NCBI GenBank assembly: GCA_964019165.1
Contig: OZ025275.1
Location: 14,632,374-14,696,373 of the forward strand
DNA from: Mastigias papua
Taxonomy: Eukaryota > Cnidaria > Scyphozoa > Rhizostomeae > Mastigiidae
Reading direction: 5' to 3'
Length of the DNA stretch: 64,000 nt
The notes below the pieces were generated by a model, which saw nothing but the letters and a program-made list of their open reading frames with translations, did no database searches and had not been told where the DNA came from. Both the position numbers and the translations under genes were made by a program. Below are positions 1-12,141 of the stretch, piece by piece. Position 1 is the first letter of the stretch. Each line of letters starts with the position of its first letter.

Positions 1-829
1 CACAGAGCAGACTTTCTAACCGATAACAGTGGAATCGAAAGTAAATTTCGTCAGGGGGTAGCTTCAACCGACCTAAGCCATATAGAAACGAACAGCCCCC
101 TACTGGAGCATTTATGGTTCTTGATGCACCATTGTTGGCTTAAAACAGGTCATGGTAAACTTGGAGAAGGAAACAAACAACATTGTTCTCCAGTCAGGCA
201 CGCTGAGAGAAGGGCAGGGACACGTGCAGGGGTAGATTTCCCTAGACCCTGAGCCTGAAAGGGACCCCAAAAGCTTTGAAATGATTCTTTGGTGACTTCT
301 AAATTTCATCAGTGATCCGGTTTTCTATTTGCTCCGGCGCATACAAGCTCTTGGCGGACCTGTCTCGGACCTATCTGTTCTTTCTGTTAGAAAACACTTT
401 GTAAGGTGTAACTAAGTTTATTGCTAAATAGAACTTGTATGGCCTACACAACGAATTATGTGCTGACTTAAATGATTCCCATGAATGAAACAATAAATTT
501 ACTTAAAGAGACTGTAAAGACCAAATGGCTTGCCAGTGTTATGGAACGTCGCACCCCGAGCCACCCCCCTGTGATGTCTCTTTGAGTGGTTATGGTATGC
601 GGAACCAGTTTTCTAATATCTTTATCCATTACATAGTAGGTAATGGAGTAGACAAATCGATATCAGTTACCACTTTATACGTATGCCCTGCAGATGACAA
701 AAAAGCGATTGGTTCTGTAGAAATACTTAACACACACTTAAATGCTAGTGAAGAAAATACAGATCTGCTAGAGGTCATGATCACCAAGGAGCAAAGGAAC
801 AGCAGAGCTATGTGGAGAATGCTTTAGAA
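1..829. other. No gene recognised; left-edge intergenic DNA
   Basis: I see no recognisable coding gene. A 100-codon open frame at 525-827 (+) has no domain or splice context that I can identify and is probably chance. The stretch at about 245-355 resembles 13120-13240: both share runs such as CTTTGGTGA, TTTGCTCC and CTCTTGGCGG or CTCTTGCGG in the same order, so it is probably an old interspersed repeat of unknown class. Confidence 0.5.
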
Positions 830-1034
830 CAGGGGTGGGCAGCCTACAGCCTACGAATGGGATTTCTGCGCCCCGTGAGTCCCATTCTCTGTTAACTCCT
901 TTGTAGTGTAGAACAGTTCAGATTTATTGTGTTCTGACTAATGCAAATCTTGCTTAGTTAAGTATACCTTTGGCTCGCTGGACGAAAAGATTTGAGGGAT
1001 CTGGTCCACCGTCCTAAAAGGTTATCCAATCCTG
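830..1034. mobile_element. hAT-like MITE, 205 bp, with 8-bp target duplication
   Basis: The left end reads CAGGGGTGGGCAGCCT. The right end, reverse-complemented, reads CAGGATTGGATAACCT, an imperfect terminal inverted repeat of the CAGxGxT style known for hAT elements. The flanks are CTTTAGAA (822-829) and CTTTAGAT (1035-1042), which match at 7 of 8 positions, the target-site length expected for hAT. There is no coding capacity, so this is a non-autonomous copy. Confidence 0.72.
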
Positions 1035-1042
1035 CTTTAGAT

Positions 1043-2309
1043 GAATAATCTTCATCAACCGAAAAGTAGAGACTGGGAGTAAAAACTCAAGTATAAATAG
1101 GATCTGTTGGTGTTGTTTGAGTCTGTGTTAAGTACGTGAAACCAGTTAAAAGCGTCCCTCTGCAGTACCCTGGTATTCAAAAGTTGACGCAAGTGGTCAA
1201 TCACCCACGTCAATTCAATTGCGCACGCTAATAGTTCTAGCATATTTAATGATTAAACTGATAAGTTATAGCGGATTCGTGATAAACAACCATCAATAAA
1301 AGCTTTATTGTTTATTAACTATAGTTAATAAATATGTTCAACACGTCATTTCATGTACGCAATTATGGAGGGCTCCTGGGGCCTATACCCCATGCTCTTT
1401 TCTCCTGAAAACTTTGAAAGTGCTGCTTATAATCATCATTGAATTTGGATGCAATGAGATCAGGAATATTCCTGCAATACCTCTTTTGCTTCTAAATCTG
1501 GAAGATATTATTACAAGCTAGATCCTCTTGAACAAATTTTAGAAATACCCTTTTGCGGATTAGACCCCTGCTCAGGAGGAACCCTAGTTGCACACCTGCA
1601 TTCATTTACTTTTGCTTTGTGGAAGATCTTGGACAAGAAAGCCATATTTTTGCACACTTTTTGCTTAGCTGGACAATGTCTTTCTCCATTTAGGCTAAAT
1701 TTTATTCTCTACTGCTCTTTCAGGTTCAGCAATAGTTTTCTCTTTTCATAGTTCATTTCATAATGGGTGTAACATCTGTGAGATATCAGGTTCTCATATA
1801 TCATTTTGTGAGTCATAAAGCGACAGTTATCTGACAAAAGTTTTGCCAGTTTATTCACAATCTTCTACGTTTTAGAGTTGGAGCCAAAGATAAAAGTGAT
1901 AATTCTGCAGCGACTCTGCAATGCAAAATTTACTTTCATAACTTACTCTTCAAGACGTTTCTGCATGTGATCTATTGTTCTCGTGGTGCCACAAGAGCAC
2001 AAACCTGTGCGCTTCGTGCTTACTGGCGTGCTTACCGAAAATAGCAGCATGCTGCAAGTGCATGTCGGGTAAAAGAATTCTTACGGAGGACTGGAGGAAG
2101 AGGACCAAGCATTGTAAATAAAACGAAAAATATGATTTCGCTGCTTTGGGCTTCTTTGTTAACGTTGTAAGCTTTTTAATTCGACTTTTTAAACATTAAG
2201 AACCCTTTGCATTAACATAGGCACGAAAGGTGGATTTGTGGAAAACAGAACAGCAAGCAGCCAGGCAGAAACACGCAATTACATTTGTTTCAGTTGAGTT
2301 AGGAAATGA
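1043..2309. other. Intergenic, no feature seen
   Basis: I see no convincing gene, RNA or repeat structure here. Open frames are short and lack recognisable motifs. Confidence 0.5.
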
Positions 2310-2509
2310 NNNNNNNNNNNNNNNNNNNNNNNNNNNNNNNNNNNNNNNNNNNNNNNNNNNNNNNNNNNNNNNNNNNNNNNNNNNNNNNNNNNNNNNNNNN
2401 NNNNNNNNNNNNNNNNNNNNNNNNNNNNNNNNNNNNNNNNNNNNNNNNNNNNNNNNNNNNNNNNNNNNNNNNNNNNNNNNNNNNNNNNNNNNNNNNNNNN
2501 NNNNNNNNN
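2310..2509. other. Assembly gap (200 N)
   Basis: Exactly 200 consecutive N. A round number suggests a placeholder rather than a measured length. Reading frames spanning it are meaningless. Confidence 0.99.
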
Positions 2510-2810
2510 AAAAGCAAGAATGAAATAAGATTACTCTGACTGCCCTTTTCTGTAACCTGAAAATTTCCCTTAAGTTGGAAAATGGAAAAACTCAAATGGA
2601 CAGATAAGAGTGTAGCTAATGGGAATAGAATGGGTGCTGTTCCTCTAGGACAATAACAGGCACAACATACTGAATCACCTTTTTGCACATGCACATAATG
2701 TTCATGTTGATAATTCTATTGCTCAGTATAGCTTCTATCTATAATTTGCATGCACTGCAGATAACTGTATCATAAACAAGGTTGCATTATATACTGAAAT
2801 ATTAATTCAT

Positions 2811-2935
2811 AGTTGCCAAGTCTCCTGTATTCCGCTGGAGACTCCAGCATTTTAATATTATCTCTAGCTGACCCCCATTCATTGCAAAATGTTGTAAATC
2901 TCCAGCATTTATTTGAAAAAGTTATGAAAATGCAC
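2811..2935 (+). repeat. Interspersed repeat, copy 1 (sister at 31594-31730)
   Basis: The order of the motifs CAAGTCT, CTGGAGACTCC, TTATCTC, GCAAAATGTT and AATCTCCAGCATTTATTT is shared with 31594-31730 in DRG2 intron 1. The two are diverged but clearly collinear. The class is unknown and no coding sequence is seen. Confidence 0.65.
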
Positions 2936-2963
2936 AAAAATTACGCAAAGCAGTCACAAGTAG

Positions 2964-4794
2964 CTAGAACTTGGATGTATCTCTTCCAAAAAGGAATGTT
3001 CTTGTCCAATCAAAAGGCACTTGCATCCTCAGTCTCCAGCTTCCAAGTCTTGTAAGGTAGGCTGATCTCCAAAGGAACCAGGTCTTAAAACCAGTCAATT
3101 TTCCACCCTTGAATGGCAAATCTGCTAGTGCATCATATTCTCCAATATATGCAAGCATTCCAAGGCTTGTCAAACTAAATGGTTTTACAGTGCCATCCAT
3201 ACCATTTGCATAAGACTCCAAAGCTTTGGCCAGGTATCTTCCTTCCCGCTCTGCAACTTGTCCAGTGCATGGCAATGGGCTTGTTTCAATATAAGAACAG
3301 TCACCTATTGCAAATACATTGCCTTTTGGCACCCCTTTTACTTGCAAATGGCTATTAACAAGCAGCTGTTTTGACTTGCTTTTAGGATATGGCAAGGAGT
3401 CTAAAAGGGGGAAAATGATCTAACATAGAAACACAACTTAAATAAAGGTTTGCAACTTAATATAATATATATATTCAAACATGATCTTAATCAAGTTTTC
3501 AATGTGATGAAAATAGCTTGGTCAATTTTTTGAGACAAATTCACAAATTGTCCTTATGCTCAAAAATAGAATGACAGAGACACTGTGGTGACACTATGCA
3601 GGATCATGCAAAATGCTATGTGCCAAAAATTGATATTAGCTCATTCTTTGCAAGCTCCTTTACAAATATTGAAACTTTTCTTTGATAATCTTGGATAACG
3701 CAGATTCAATTTTCTATAACAAATAATTTTAACCTCTTTTGGCAGTTTACTCAAGTCTTTAAAACATTTCAGCCTCAATTTTGAGAAAACTTACAAAATT
3801 GAGGCTCAGGTGAAAACGTGGTTTTCTTATTAAAAAAGAAAGGTGTACCTGTAAATGGTCTTGGTGCAAGCCCTGTTGACCAAAGAACCATCCCACATGG
3901 CAACTTGGTACCATCCTCAAGCATAACATGATCTTTAGCAACCTTTATAACTCTGGACTTCAGCAAATCATAGTTTTTTCTCTGCTTGAATTTCTTCTCT
4001 GCAAAGGTCCTAAGTTTCATGTCAAAGGATGGCAGAATTTCATTAGCTTCAATAAGTGAAACTTTAACTATACTCTTTTCTCGTGAAAACAAACGAGAGA
4101 CATCTTCCGTTATAAAGTCATATAGCTCAGCCCCAAACTCAATCCCTGTAGGACCCCCTCCAACAATAACAAAGTGTAGCAGTCTCTTTCGCTCATCTTC
4201 ATTGATGTCAGGGTACAGACTTTCTTCAAAGTTTGTTATAATCCTATTCCTTACTGCTCTTGCATCTGAAATCTCTTTTAGGAAATACGCATGTTCTGAA
4301 ACCCCTGGAATGCCAAATGTATTACTTAATGCCCCTACTCCTATCACCAGAAAGTCATAGTTGAGCTCATATGAGTGTTCCCCAATATCTGATGAGCATA
4401 GGACTGTGTTATTTTCTGCATCTAATTTCGTTGCCTTTGCTAGCTGAAAGTGACTATCTTCTCTGAAACGCAGATTTCTTACTGGCTCAATTATACTCCT
4501 GAACTCTAATGTCCCAACAGTGGTACTGTTCAACAGTGGCGTAAACAAGAAATGATTCCGTGGACTAACTACAACAACATCGAATTTACTTTTGTCTATA
4601 TTCTTCAAAACACTATACGACCCCCACCCTGTGCCAAGCAGTACTAGCTTCTTTCGTCGTGTTTTTTTCGTGGAAAGCGAGAAGCATCGAAGGTTGCGAA
4701 GCAAGACCCGGTCTGTATGAGAAGCGAGCTGTGTAGCTCTTCGAAATAGCAACAGGGAGCCATAAGACAAGTGATATGCTGAGGCCTTATCCAT
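2964..4794 (-). CDS. Alternative (type II) NADH:ubiquinone oxidoreductase, NDH-2, mitochondrial
   Basis: Two exons, 4794-3849 and 3400-2964, joined in phase across GT-AG (donor GTACAC, acceptor TTTTAG), give about 460 aa. The enzyme is a single-chain FAD flavoprotein that oxidises NADH and reduces ubiquinone without pumping protons, bypassing complex I. Visible motifs are the FAD dinucleotide fold GTGWGS (residues 54-59), the second fold for NAD(P)H, GGGPTG (212-217), the STGLAPRPF segment, and the C-terminal FAIGDC motif (about 345-350). The first 45 residues are rich in Arg, Ser and Leu with few acidic residues, as expected for a mitochondrial presequence. The ATG at 4794 is chosen because it sits just before that presequence. 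No EF-hand insert is visible, unlike the calcium-regulated forms. The length is slightly under that of fungal and plant homologues. Vertebrates and insects lack the family; it is known from several marine invertebrates, including cnidarians. Confidence 0.95.
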
Positions 4795-4995
4795 AATTGT
4801 TAGTTCAAAAATCGATCCTGTAAATTAGATGCAACAATGGTACCCTCAATGCTAACAAAGTACTAGTTTGGACATCCTGATCCAGCTTCTTCCTATTTTG
4901 GATTTGTTTTTCTCCGAAACGAGACCAAGACCAGGCTTACCCATGGCGCCTCCACAGGTACCTTTATAGGCCAGTTTGCTGGTTTTCGCGGTATC

Positions 4996-5453
4996 ACACG
5001 CTTTTTTTTATAAGGAACCACTTTATAAGGAACCTACGTGCAGAAGGCCGAAATATTGAAGGAACTTATACTAATAAAGGAAAAATCCCTAAGGAACTTT
5101 TCATTTTCAAATTCCGAGTGCTGTACTCAAATGCAAGTGAAGATTACATTACATTGGATGATATCAATGGAATAGGCATGATACTTCTTGATTGAAATTA
5201 TGCTTTTGCATATATAAAACTTGTTTCCTGCCGCATTTGTGCTTTTTAGTTTGAGTTCTAGCCAGAAGTAAAGGTAAAATTCAGAATTTCTATGCTTTTC
5301 TAGTGTCTGTGCCATTTTGTGGCACTCTATGTGCAGTGAAAATTAAGGAACTATTAAGGACCTTTTAGTACTAGAATTTGATAAAAAGAGGTCCGAAAAT
5401 AAGGAACTTTTAGAGCTAGACCTTTAGCTAGGTTCCTTATAAAAAAAGCGTGT
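4996..5453. mobile_element. AAGGAAC-rich MITE, full-length copy (458 bp)
   Basis: The ends are near-perfect inverted repeats of 23-24 nt. The left begins ACACGC, then a T run, then ATAAGGAACC. The right is GGTTCCTTAT, then an A run, then GCGTGT. Inside are many AAGGAAC or AAGGACC words pointing inward from both ends. No coding sequence is seen and the target duplication is not clear. Related copies lie at about 10545-10945, 21655-21760 and 25361-25712. Confidence 0.8.
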
Positions 5454-6266
5454 ATGTTTTCGATCTTCCTATCTATAGTGTTAGGTGCTCGAGAGCTATC
5501 TGTGAGATGGAGAGTTTCTAATATCGAGTCATAATGACTTCATAAATCATAAGCGTGTGAATCGAAACTAGTACAGTTTTTGATTCAAAATACAACACGT
5601 TTAACAACCACAACACATTTAGTGTGAAAAGAGGTAATATGTTGAACTCAGATTTGCAGAAAAAGGGCAGAGCGGATATCAATCTAAATGACCAAACCTC
5701 TCAAAAGGGAGTATCAATAGTTCTTATATGCAATTGTGGTGCTCCAAAAAATTCCTAAGATCGCGATAATTTTACTCCTAGAGCTGTGTCGGTGACACCG
5801 AAGCAGAACAAGTAGCACAGACAGAATTTGGTACACTGGCGAACAGAGTTGAGCAGGAAATACCGCTTTAAGTATATACATTTAAATATAACATATATTC
5901 ATGCGTGCATATATGTTCCAAAAGTAACCTACCACAGAACCTAATAATCAATGGCAAAATATACATAACTTATGAATGCAATTGGGGAGGTTTGCAAATG
6001 GCAAAGCTCGATTCAATATGCAAAAGCTCAGGAAAATATTTGATATCATTTGAAAGTGTTAACAGCATACTTTCATTTTCCCCAAAAACTCTATATTTGT
6101 GATTTCTTACCAACCAAATCTACCAAGACTTTGCCATGGCAAACCATCGACAACATATCATAAGTTGAAATGCTTTCTTAAAACAACACTCAACTGTCCG
6201 AATGTCAATGGTTAGGATAAAACAGTTAAAACTGTGAGAGTACTATACAAGAGGTTTGTATCTTCT
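5454..6266. other. Intergenic between NDH-2 and the HYDIN 3' end, nothing recognised
   Basis: AT-rich DNA without a supported gene or repeat. It lies upstream of NDH-2, beyond the MITE, so part may be promoter, but I see no defined element. Confidence 0.45.
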
Positions 6267-9200
6267 TCAAGCCGTTATACCTTTCAAATAGAATGTCCAT
6301 GTTAAGTTATTTGCTGTACCAGCACTACGAACGCAGGAGATTACAAGACGCCCCATTCGCACTGCTTTAGAATCTCCCTGGTTTCCTTCAAAGCTAACCG
6401 TAATACTGTGCGTTTTCTTCCCACGAATAGTCTCGCCAGGTTTTACTGTAAAACTTGGATTGTCTACCATAAACACAAATGACGTTGTTTGTGGGAAAAC
6501 ATTCTTGAAAGGAATAGTCGTCATTCCTCCAGCTTTTATTGTGTAAGGTCCCTGAGGCTTAGGTGCTAAACAGTGTCCAATCAGAGGGAAAACATACTCT
6601 CCACCAGAATTTGATGCTATTGTCAGAGTGCTTTTACAATCTCCAAGTTTCGTTGGCTCAAATGTTACATCAACACCAACCTCGCTGCCACCACTTGCTG
6701 CCGAAGCTGCTGTCACGGAGCGATCGACAAGGAATTCAGAACTATCGATCTGCAACAATAAAAATACCTAAATTAGCATATAGTTTACGAATCGGCTTGA
6801 AAAGCATCAAGCCACGGGGAGAAGTAGACTTGTTCGCAGTAGTGGTAGATAATTCTGAAAGAATATCATACTGGTATGTAAGCTATCAGTGATACAATAT
6901 TATATTGGCAGCAATACTATCAATGATACGATGGCGTCAATGATATACAGTGTTGTCAATTCTTAACAAGTTCATTAGTTCCTTGCATGATGCAGAAATC
7001 AATTTGCTCATCGTCACATAATCTCCAACTTACTTTTGGTTACGGCGATAAAAGCTGGTTCTACAGAATACCATCTGGGAAAGCGTTGGATTTCATGTAG
7101 AATTAACCTCTTTTAAACGTATTTATTTCAGGGTTCAAAAAGAGCACAACTTGCATTTAGTAGCCTCATAAGCTGCCTTATTTTATGAGTGGGAGCTAAC
7201 AGTAGACATTCCCAACTGGTCATGGACTTTTCATTTGAATGGTACTTAATTTACTGTTCTACCTTACACAGAATTCATAGGTAAGAATATTTTAAACTGC
7301 ATTGTGAGATATGTCAGTTCTATTTGTTTCAAGCCATCATATCGTCCTTTTGAGAAATTGAAATAGTCTAGAAACGTGCCCAATAAAGCACCAACTATTG
7401 CTAGAAAAGCTACCTTTTGCGATAAGATACTCGGGCAAATGCTAAAATATCATTTTTTGCAATAAATTACCTTGCATGAGTATTCAGCTTTGCTTCTCGC
7501 ATAGTTAATAAATCGACAGGTTTGTACTTGACTCATGCCAAGGTTTGTTACGAAATGAACCGGTCGTTCAGGATTGGCAGGAGTCGCAGTCAGATGCAGG
7601 TCGTAAAGATAGAGTCCAAGCTCAGAACTTTGGAGAGAAAGCCGTGCAGTCACTTCTCCAGTTTTCAATGGAAGATATTCGAAAGTAATTTGTTGCTGTA
7701 AAGAAAAGAAAGGTAGATATCATGAATAGCAGAATCCGTAATCGTACCATGAAATAGTTCCCAATACAGGCTGTGTGAAAAATGAGTTTACTAAAACCAT
7801 TTCAATATACAGATACGATGCACATGTGTAATTCCTACGGAACACAATGCACTTCAGTGCCAAAGTCACGATTCTTAAAGTCAATTGAAGCAGTCAACTT
7901 GCTTGATAACCTGTATTCTTACTTTTCCAGTCTCTAGTTTTCTTATGCTGCAACAAAAGAGAGCATCACTAGATCTAAAATGAAATAAAAAAAGAGCGAT
8001 ATGTCTAGAACCAGGTCTCAGTTACCTCCGATTGCGGGGGAACTGTCCTCTGAGGAGGAAAGCTGACTTCCTGTACATTGCAGTTAAGTTGGAAATTAAC
8101 TGGGGTCTGCAGCGGATTGTTGATAGTGATCATATCAGAGTTACTCTGTCTGACAGGAGTGCTCAGATCTATCACTGAGATAACACCAGGTGTTGTTGCT
8201 TTGAACTGGACGAAATAGAACTGGTATTCAAGAGTCTGTTCGTTTTTAAATGTTACCTGAAATGGAGGGAAGAATTCATTAAAATTTGTGACAGAGGGTG
8301 CAACAAATATAAGAGGATAGATCAGCCTGCAGAATGCAATTAATCGAATAAATGATGGTCGATTAGAAGATGCATAAATTCAAATGGATGATTTATATGA
8401 CAATAGAATCTTGAATATAATGTAAACACTCGTAAGTTGAAATGTGTAAAGTATGTGAACTCACTTTTGCACTGAATGTTCCTTCTTTGTGGGCATAAAA
8501 GTTCAGTTTGTAATCCTTTTTGGAAAAACCAGGAACATCTGCATACTCAAGGCCTTTTAGAGTTGTTGAAGGATCAGGTTTCTCTGGCTTTAGCATTTCA
8601 ATGGTCACTCGGAACCTAGTGAGAGAACGGCAAACGCTTTAGAAAAACCGGCATGAGGTTATGCCTAAGGTTCCTGGCTTTATAGAAGCACATAAATAGA
8701 GAAATAAGTGGAAAATGAATGGTGAGTCTCGCACTACATTTTGAAACTGCTTGAAATCAACAAAACTAACTCGCATTGGAAAATCCACGAGGGGACCACA
8801 GCAAAGCAAAAACTATGTATATGGATACCTTTGCGATTTTCTCAGCCAATTTGTAACTTGCAGTACTTCTGTATACGGCATCTTGCATGGGACTTCTAAC
8901 TGTATGTTACCAGCAGGTTTTGGCGCATCTGCACTACCACTCAAGGTGTAAAGAAGACCACTTCCATCTGGCAGTGCAAAGAAAACTGTTCCCTACGATG
9001 AATAAACGGTCAATTGATAATAAACACAATCTTTTATGCAGGCTACAATTTTAAATGTTAAAATCTTAGCATCGAGTAACAGAGCTATAATCAATCTACA
9101 ATAATGGCCAAAACAAAATCTCTCTTTTCTAAGGAATCGAAAAACTCTATACCCCCTTTATTTTGCTATAGATTTCAACCCAACCGATAGTGGCTCATTT

Positions 9201-10086
9201 AAAACCATTATATCATCTGCAGCTTGAAGTATTATACATTAACGGTCATTAATCTTTAGAAATACAAAATTGTTATTCCATAAATCTCTATTCAAATTCC
9301 ACGCGGTGTTCAATAAATTCCTTAGTTTTCCAAATCAAGTATTCATAAGGCATCTGTATGCCTAAAACTTTTAGTGGTTTTCTTCTAAATCACTTTCCTT
9401 TCCGGAGGGTACTGGTGGTATCCTGATTCCTTATTCTAACAAAAGACTCCTTCTAGGGGCTTTCTAGCTCCTCTACATACTGTATATTATAATGGAATAA
9501 CAGTCGAAGTATCTACCGTGTGTTTCTTGTTGTCATGAGTCATTGTAAGTGGACGATATGTTATTTCATAGTTTTTGCTTTGCTGTGGATCGATACTGAT
9601 TGTGTCAGCTCCACTCCAATATTCTCCATCCATGACGGGTCTTAACAGCCATTGTTGATTGGTCTTATTGTGAATGGTCAAACTCTTCACGTCTCGATTT
9701 CTCACATGAGTTTGGAAATTGATTGTCTACAAATGATAGAAAATTTCGACTTGAATATGACAATGAAGAACTGTTCAAAGAAATGAAGCACGGCAAATGC
9801 AAACGAAGCAAAGATAAGGAATAACAGCTATAAGGCTATTTATACTACCGAAAACAAATTCTACAAGTAAAGATGTGAAGACGTTGTACTTTTTTCTCTC
9901 TTTCTTTTCATCTCATTGAAAGTTAGCCTTAAGTCACCGACACTTTTTCAATAGTGATATTTGCACTTTCTCAAATTGGAAATAAGCGTAAGTGACCCAT
10001 ACCTCCTTCATGGGTATCTGTGATATGCAGCTACCAGTGAGTACAAGCTTCAATGGCCTACCACCTTCAATTGCACAACGAAGGCC
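6267..10086 (-). CDS. HYDIN: HYDIN C-terminal region (axonemal central-apparatus protein), eight exons
   Basis: Exons on the minus strand are 10086-10003, 9726-9517, 8992-8829, 8615-8465, 8256-8026, 7695-7471 and 6749-6267 (stop), all joining in frame with GT-AG borders to give about 515 aa; one further possible upstream exon is listed separately. HYDIN is a very large ASH/MSP-domain protein of the C2b projection of the ciliary central pair. The support is family-typical text in order: GLRCAIEGGRPLKL, VFFALPDGSGLLYTL, PCKMPYTEVLQVTNWL, MLKPEKPDP, then SLQSSELGLYLYDL and PANPERPVHFVTNLG, ending in TWTFYLKGITA. The repeating beta-sandwich pattern fits ASH domains. Full HYDIN is about 5,000 aa, whereas only about 6 kb separates this segment from STUB1, and that space holds at most one more exon. 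So this is either a C-terminal piece cut off by rearrangement or misassembly, or a short stand-alone paralogue. Confidence 0.93.
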
Positions 10087-10544
10087 CTGTAAAGGTAAAT
10101 CATGTCATATCAAGCCATGCCTTCGTCAACAATAAGCTATTCGGCATTAGCATGAAACAGCAAGCAGCGAGCGCTAAGATGTGTGCTCTTTGAAGAAAGA
10201 ATCTAGAAGCAGCGGAGAATATACAATACGCACCACAAAAGATTGTGTCAGGCATACATAAATTTGACAAAAAGCAGTTGACGATTCCAAGAAGACACTC
10301 CTTAGAAGCCATACAACGCTAGCATTTACATTCACTCACTCAAAATCGCACATATTTATGGTGAGAATTTCCTAAAAAATGTATCAGACCAGGACTAAAT
10401 AATAGATAAAATATAACGGGGTGGGCGCAGACTCCTAAGGGAACTTAAGTAGGAAGTCAATTCTGTCCTGAAGACAAAGAATAGCTCTGATAAGTAACTT
10501 ATGAAAATATGATTTAGTTACAAACCACAATATCAATTTTCTAT

Positions 10545-10945
10545 ACGGAAACTAGTTCCATGGAACCTACATGAAGAAGGGCAAAAACGTAAGGACACTT
10601 GTACTGCTAAAGACAAAACCTCAAAGGGACTTTTCAATTCTACAGCCAGGCTTACCACCGCAAAAAATTGAGAAATTGGAAGGTAGTTCCATTCACTGTA
10701 GTGAAATTCGCATGAATCGTGTGTAATACATGTGGCAAGTGTTTCACAAGGGGAGGGGGGGGGGGTTTGCATTGAAACTTGCAATCTACAGTATTATGTT
10801 TTAATACCTAATACCCTTAATGTCCATATAACATTAAATCAAGGAACTTTAAAAAAGCAACTTCTAGTACTACAATTTGACCAAACGAGGTCAGAAAATA
10901 TGGAAATATAAGAACCTTGATCTAGAGCTAGGTTCTTTATAAACA
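10545..10945. mobile_element. AAGGAAC-rich MITE, diverged second copy
   Basis: The left part GGAACCTACATGAAGAAGG and the right part AGAGCTAGGTTCTTTATAAA align with the corresponding parts of 4996-5453 in the same orientation, including the block CTAGTACTACAATTTGAC. The outer inverted repeats are eroded. A G tract at about 10752-10763 lies inside. Confidence 0.65.
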
Positions 10946-12073
10946 ACATGAAAAGACGTCCCTGTGCTTTTTGAGCAGTCCGGTGTTGCTAAATCGGTAA
11001 GAAGAAGAAGTAACGATTGTGGCTTGTCGATAAGTATGGTGTAATGTCGGTAATCAAGGTGTCTTTTCACACCTGTTTAGTGCTTGTCCGATACAACCAT
11101 TAGGAAACTTAATAACTCAAAGTCTTTTTAAGAAACGAAGATGTAGATGCTTTCTCCTCTTAAAGAAGTAGATAGATCTTCACTCATTTACACACAAGGC
11201 GGTCATGTGCAATAAGGTGGTTATGAGGTCATTCTTTTGCATGGTAATAGTAGAGATGAAATTCAACCGTTGGCATAAAACAGTGAAGTTACCTTAGAAG
11301 TGACTATTCCTGTTACACTTATTTTACCGTTTAGCAATAGTTGATTGACCTCTACTTTTATACAGCGTTGTGCCCGCAATAACCCAGGCTCTCATCCTGG
11401 TCACGGCATCAATTTGTGAAGAGCATCGAAGAGAGATGACAACTGATTCTCACAATGTATACATAACGCCTAGAATAATTGTACAACTAATGCTAGAGAA
11501 TTCTCCAATAGTAGGCTACATGTGAAGTCAACGAATGATTAATACGAACTGAGCAAAATATCGGAAATGATCAGTAAAGTATGAAGTATGAAGGAGTCTG
11601 GTACCAGGAGCCTGGTACCAATATGAATGTCACATGTCTCTGCGAGTAATTGACAGCATGACAACTACAGGGATAGAACAACAATCACTGCCAAAAGTCT
11701 TGGAACACCTACATTACTTTTGACTCATATGGCAAACTCCCCTCTCCCTCTCAGGACAATTTTGAATTAATCAGAGATTAATCTTTCTTATGTGTTATCT
11801 AAATCTTCCTTACGTAGATCTTCTTATATTAAATGCTCATTTGAGAGCCACCGTATAGACTTGTCCCTGTGTTATTCAATTATGTTTAATGTAGTGTACA
11901 AACAGTTTCTCTTGAATAGCTTTTGATGATGAATTTCTCCGGAAAACCCATGTGCAAAACTATGGTTTTAAGCAGCACATGAGAAGACAAGGCCTTGAGT
12001 TTGTACGTGAAATAACATCGTTTGAGTTTTCAGCTTTTTAACTTATTTTTCCATATCCTGTGAAGATACTCAC

Positions 12074-12141
12074 CCAGTTCTGGATATCATTGCTTGTGAG
12101 GAAAACATTACAGAAGCAGTTGCTATCGATTTCTTGTTGAT
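12074..12141 (-). CDS. Possible additional upstream HYDIN exon
   Basis: A 68-nt open segment with acceptor ATTCAG and donor GTGAGT reads QQEIDSNCFCNVFLTSNDIQ followed by NW. It ends in phase 0, matching the start of the exon at 10086. Splice signals and phase are consistent, but I cannot match the peptide to HYDIN with certainty. Confidence 0.33.

Noticed and set aside
2230..2694. Open frames spanning the N gap on both strands
   Set aside because: Their middle 66 codons are unknown bases; nothing supports translation.
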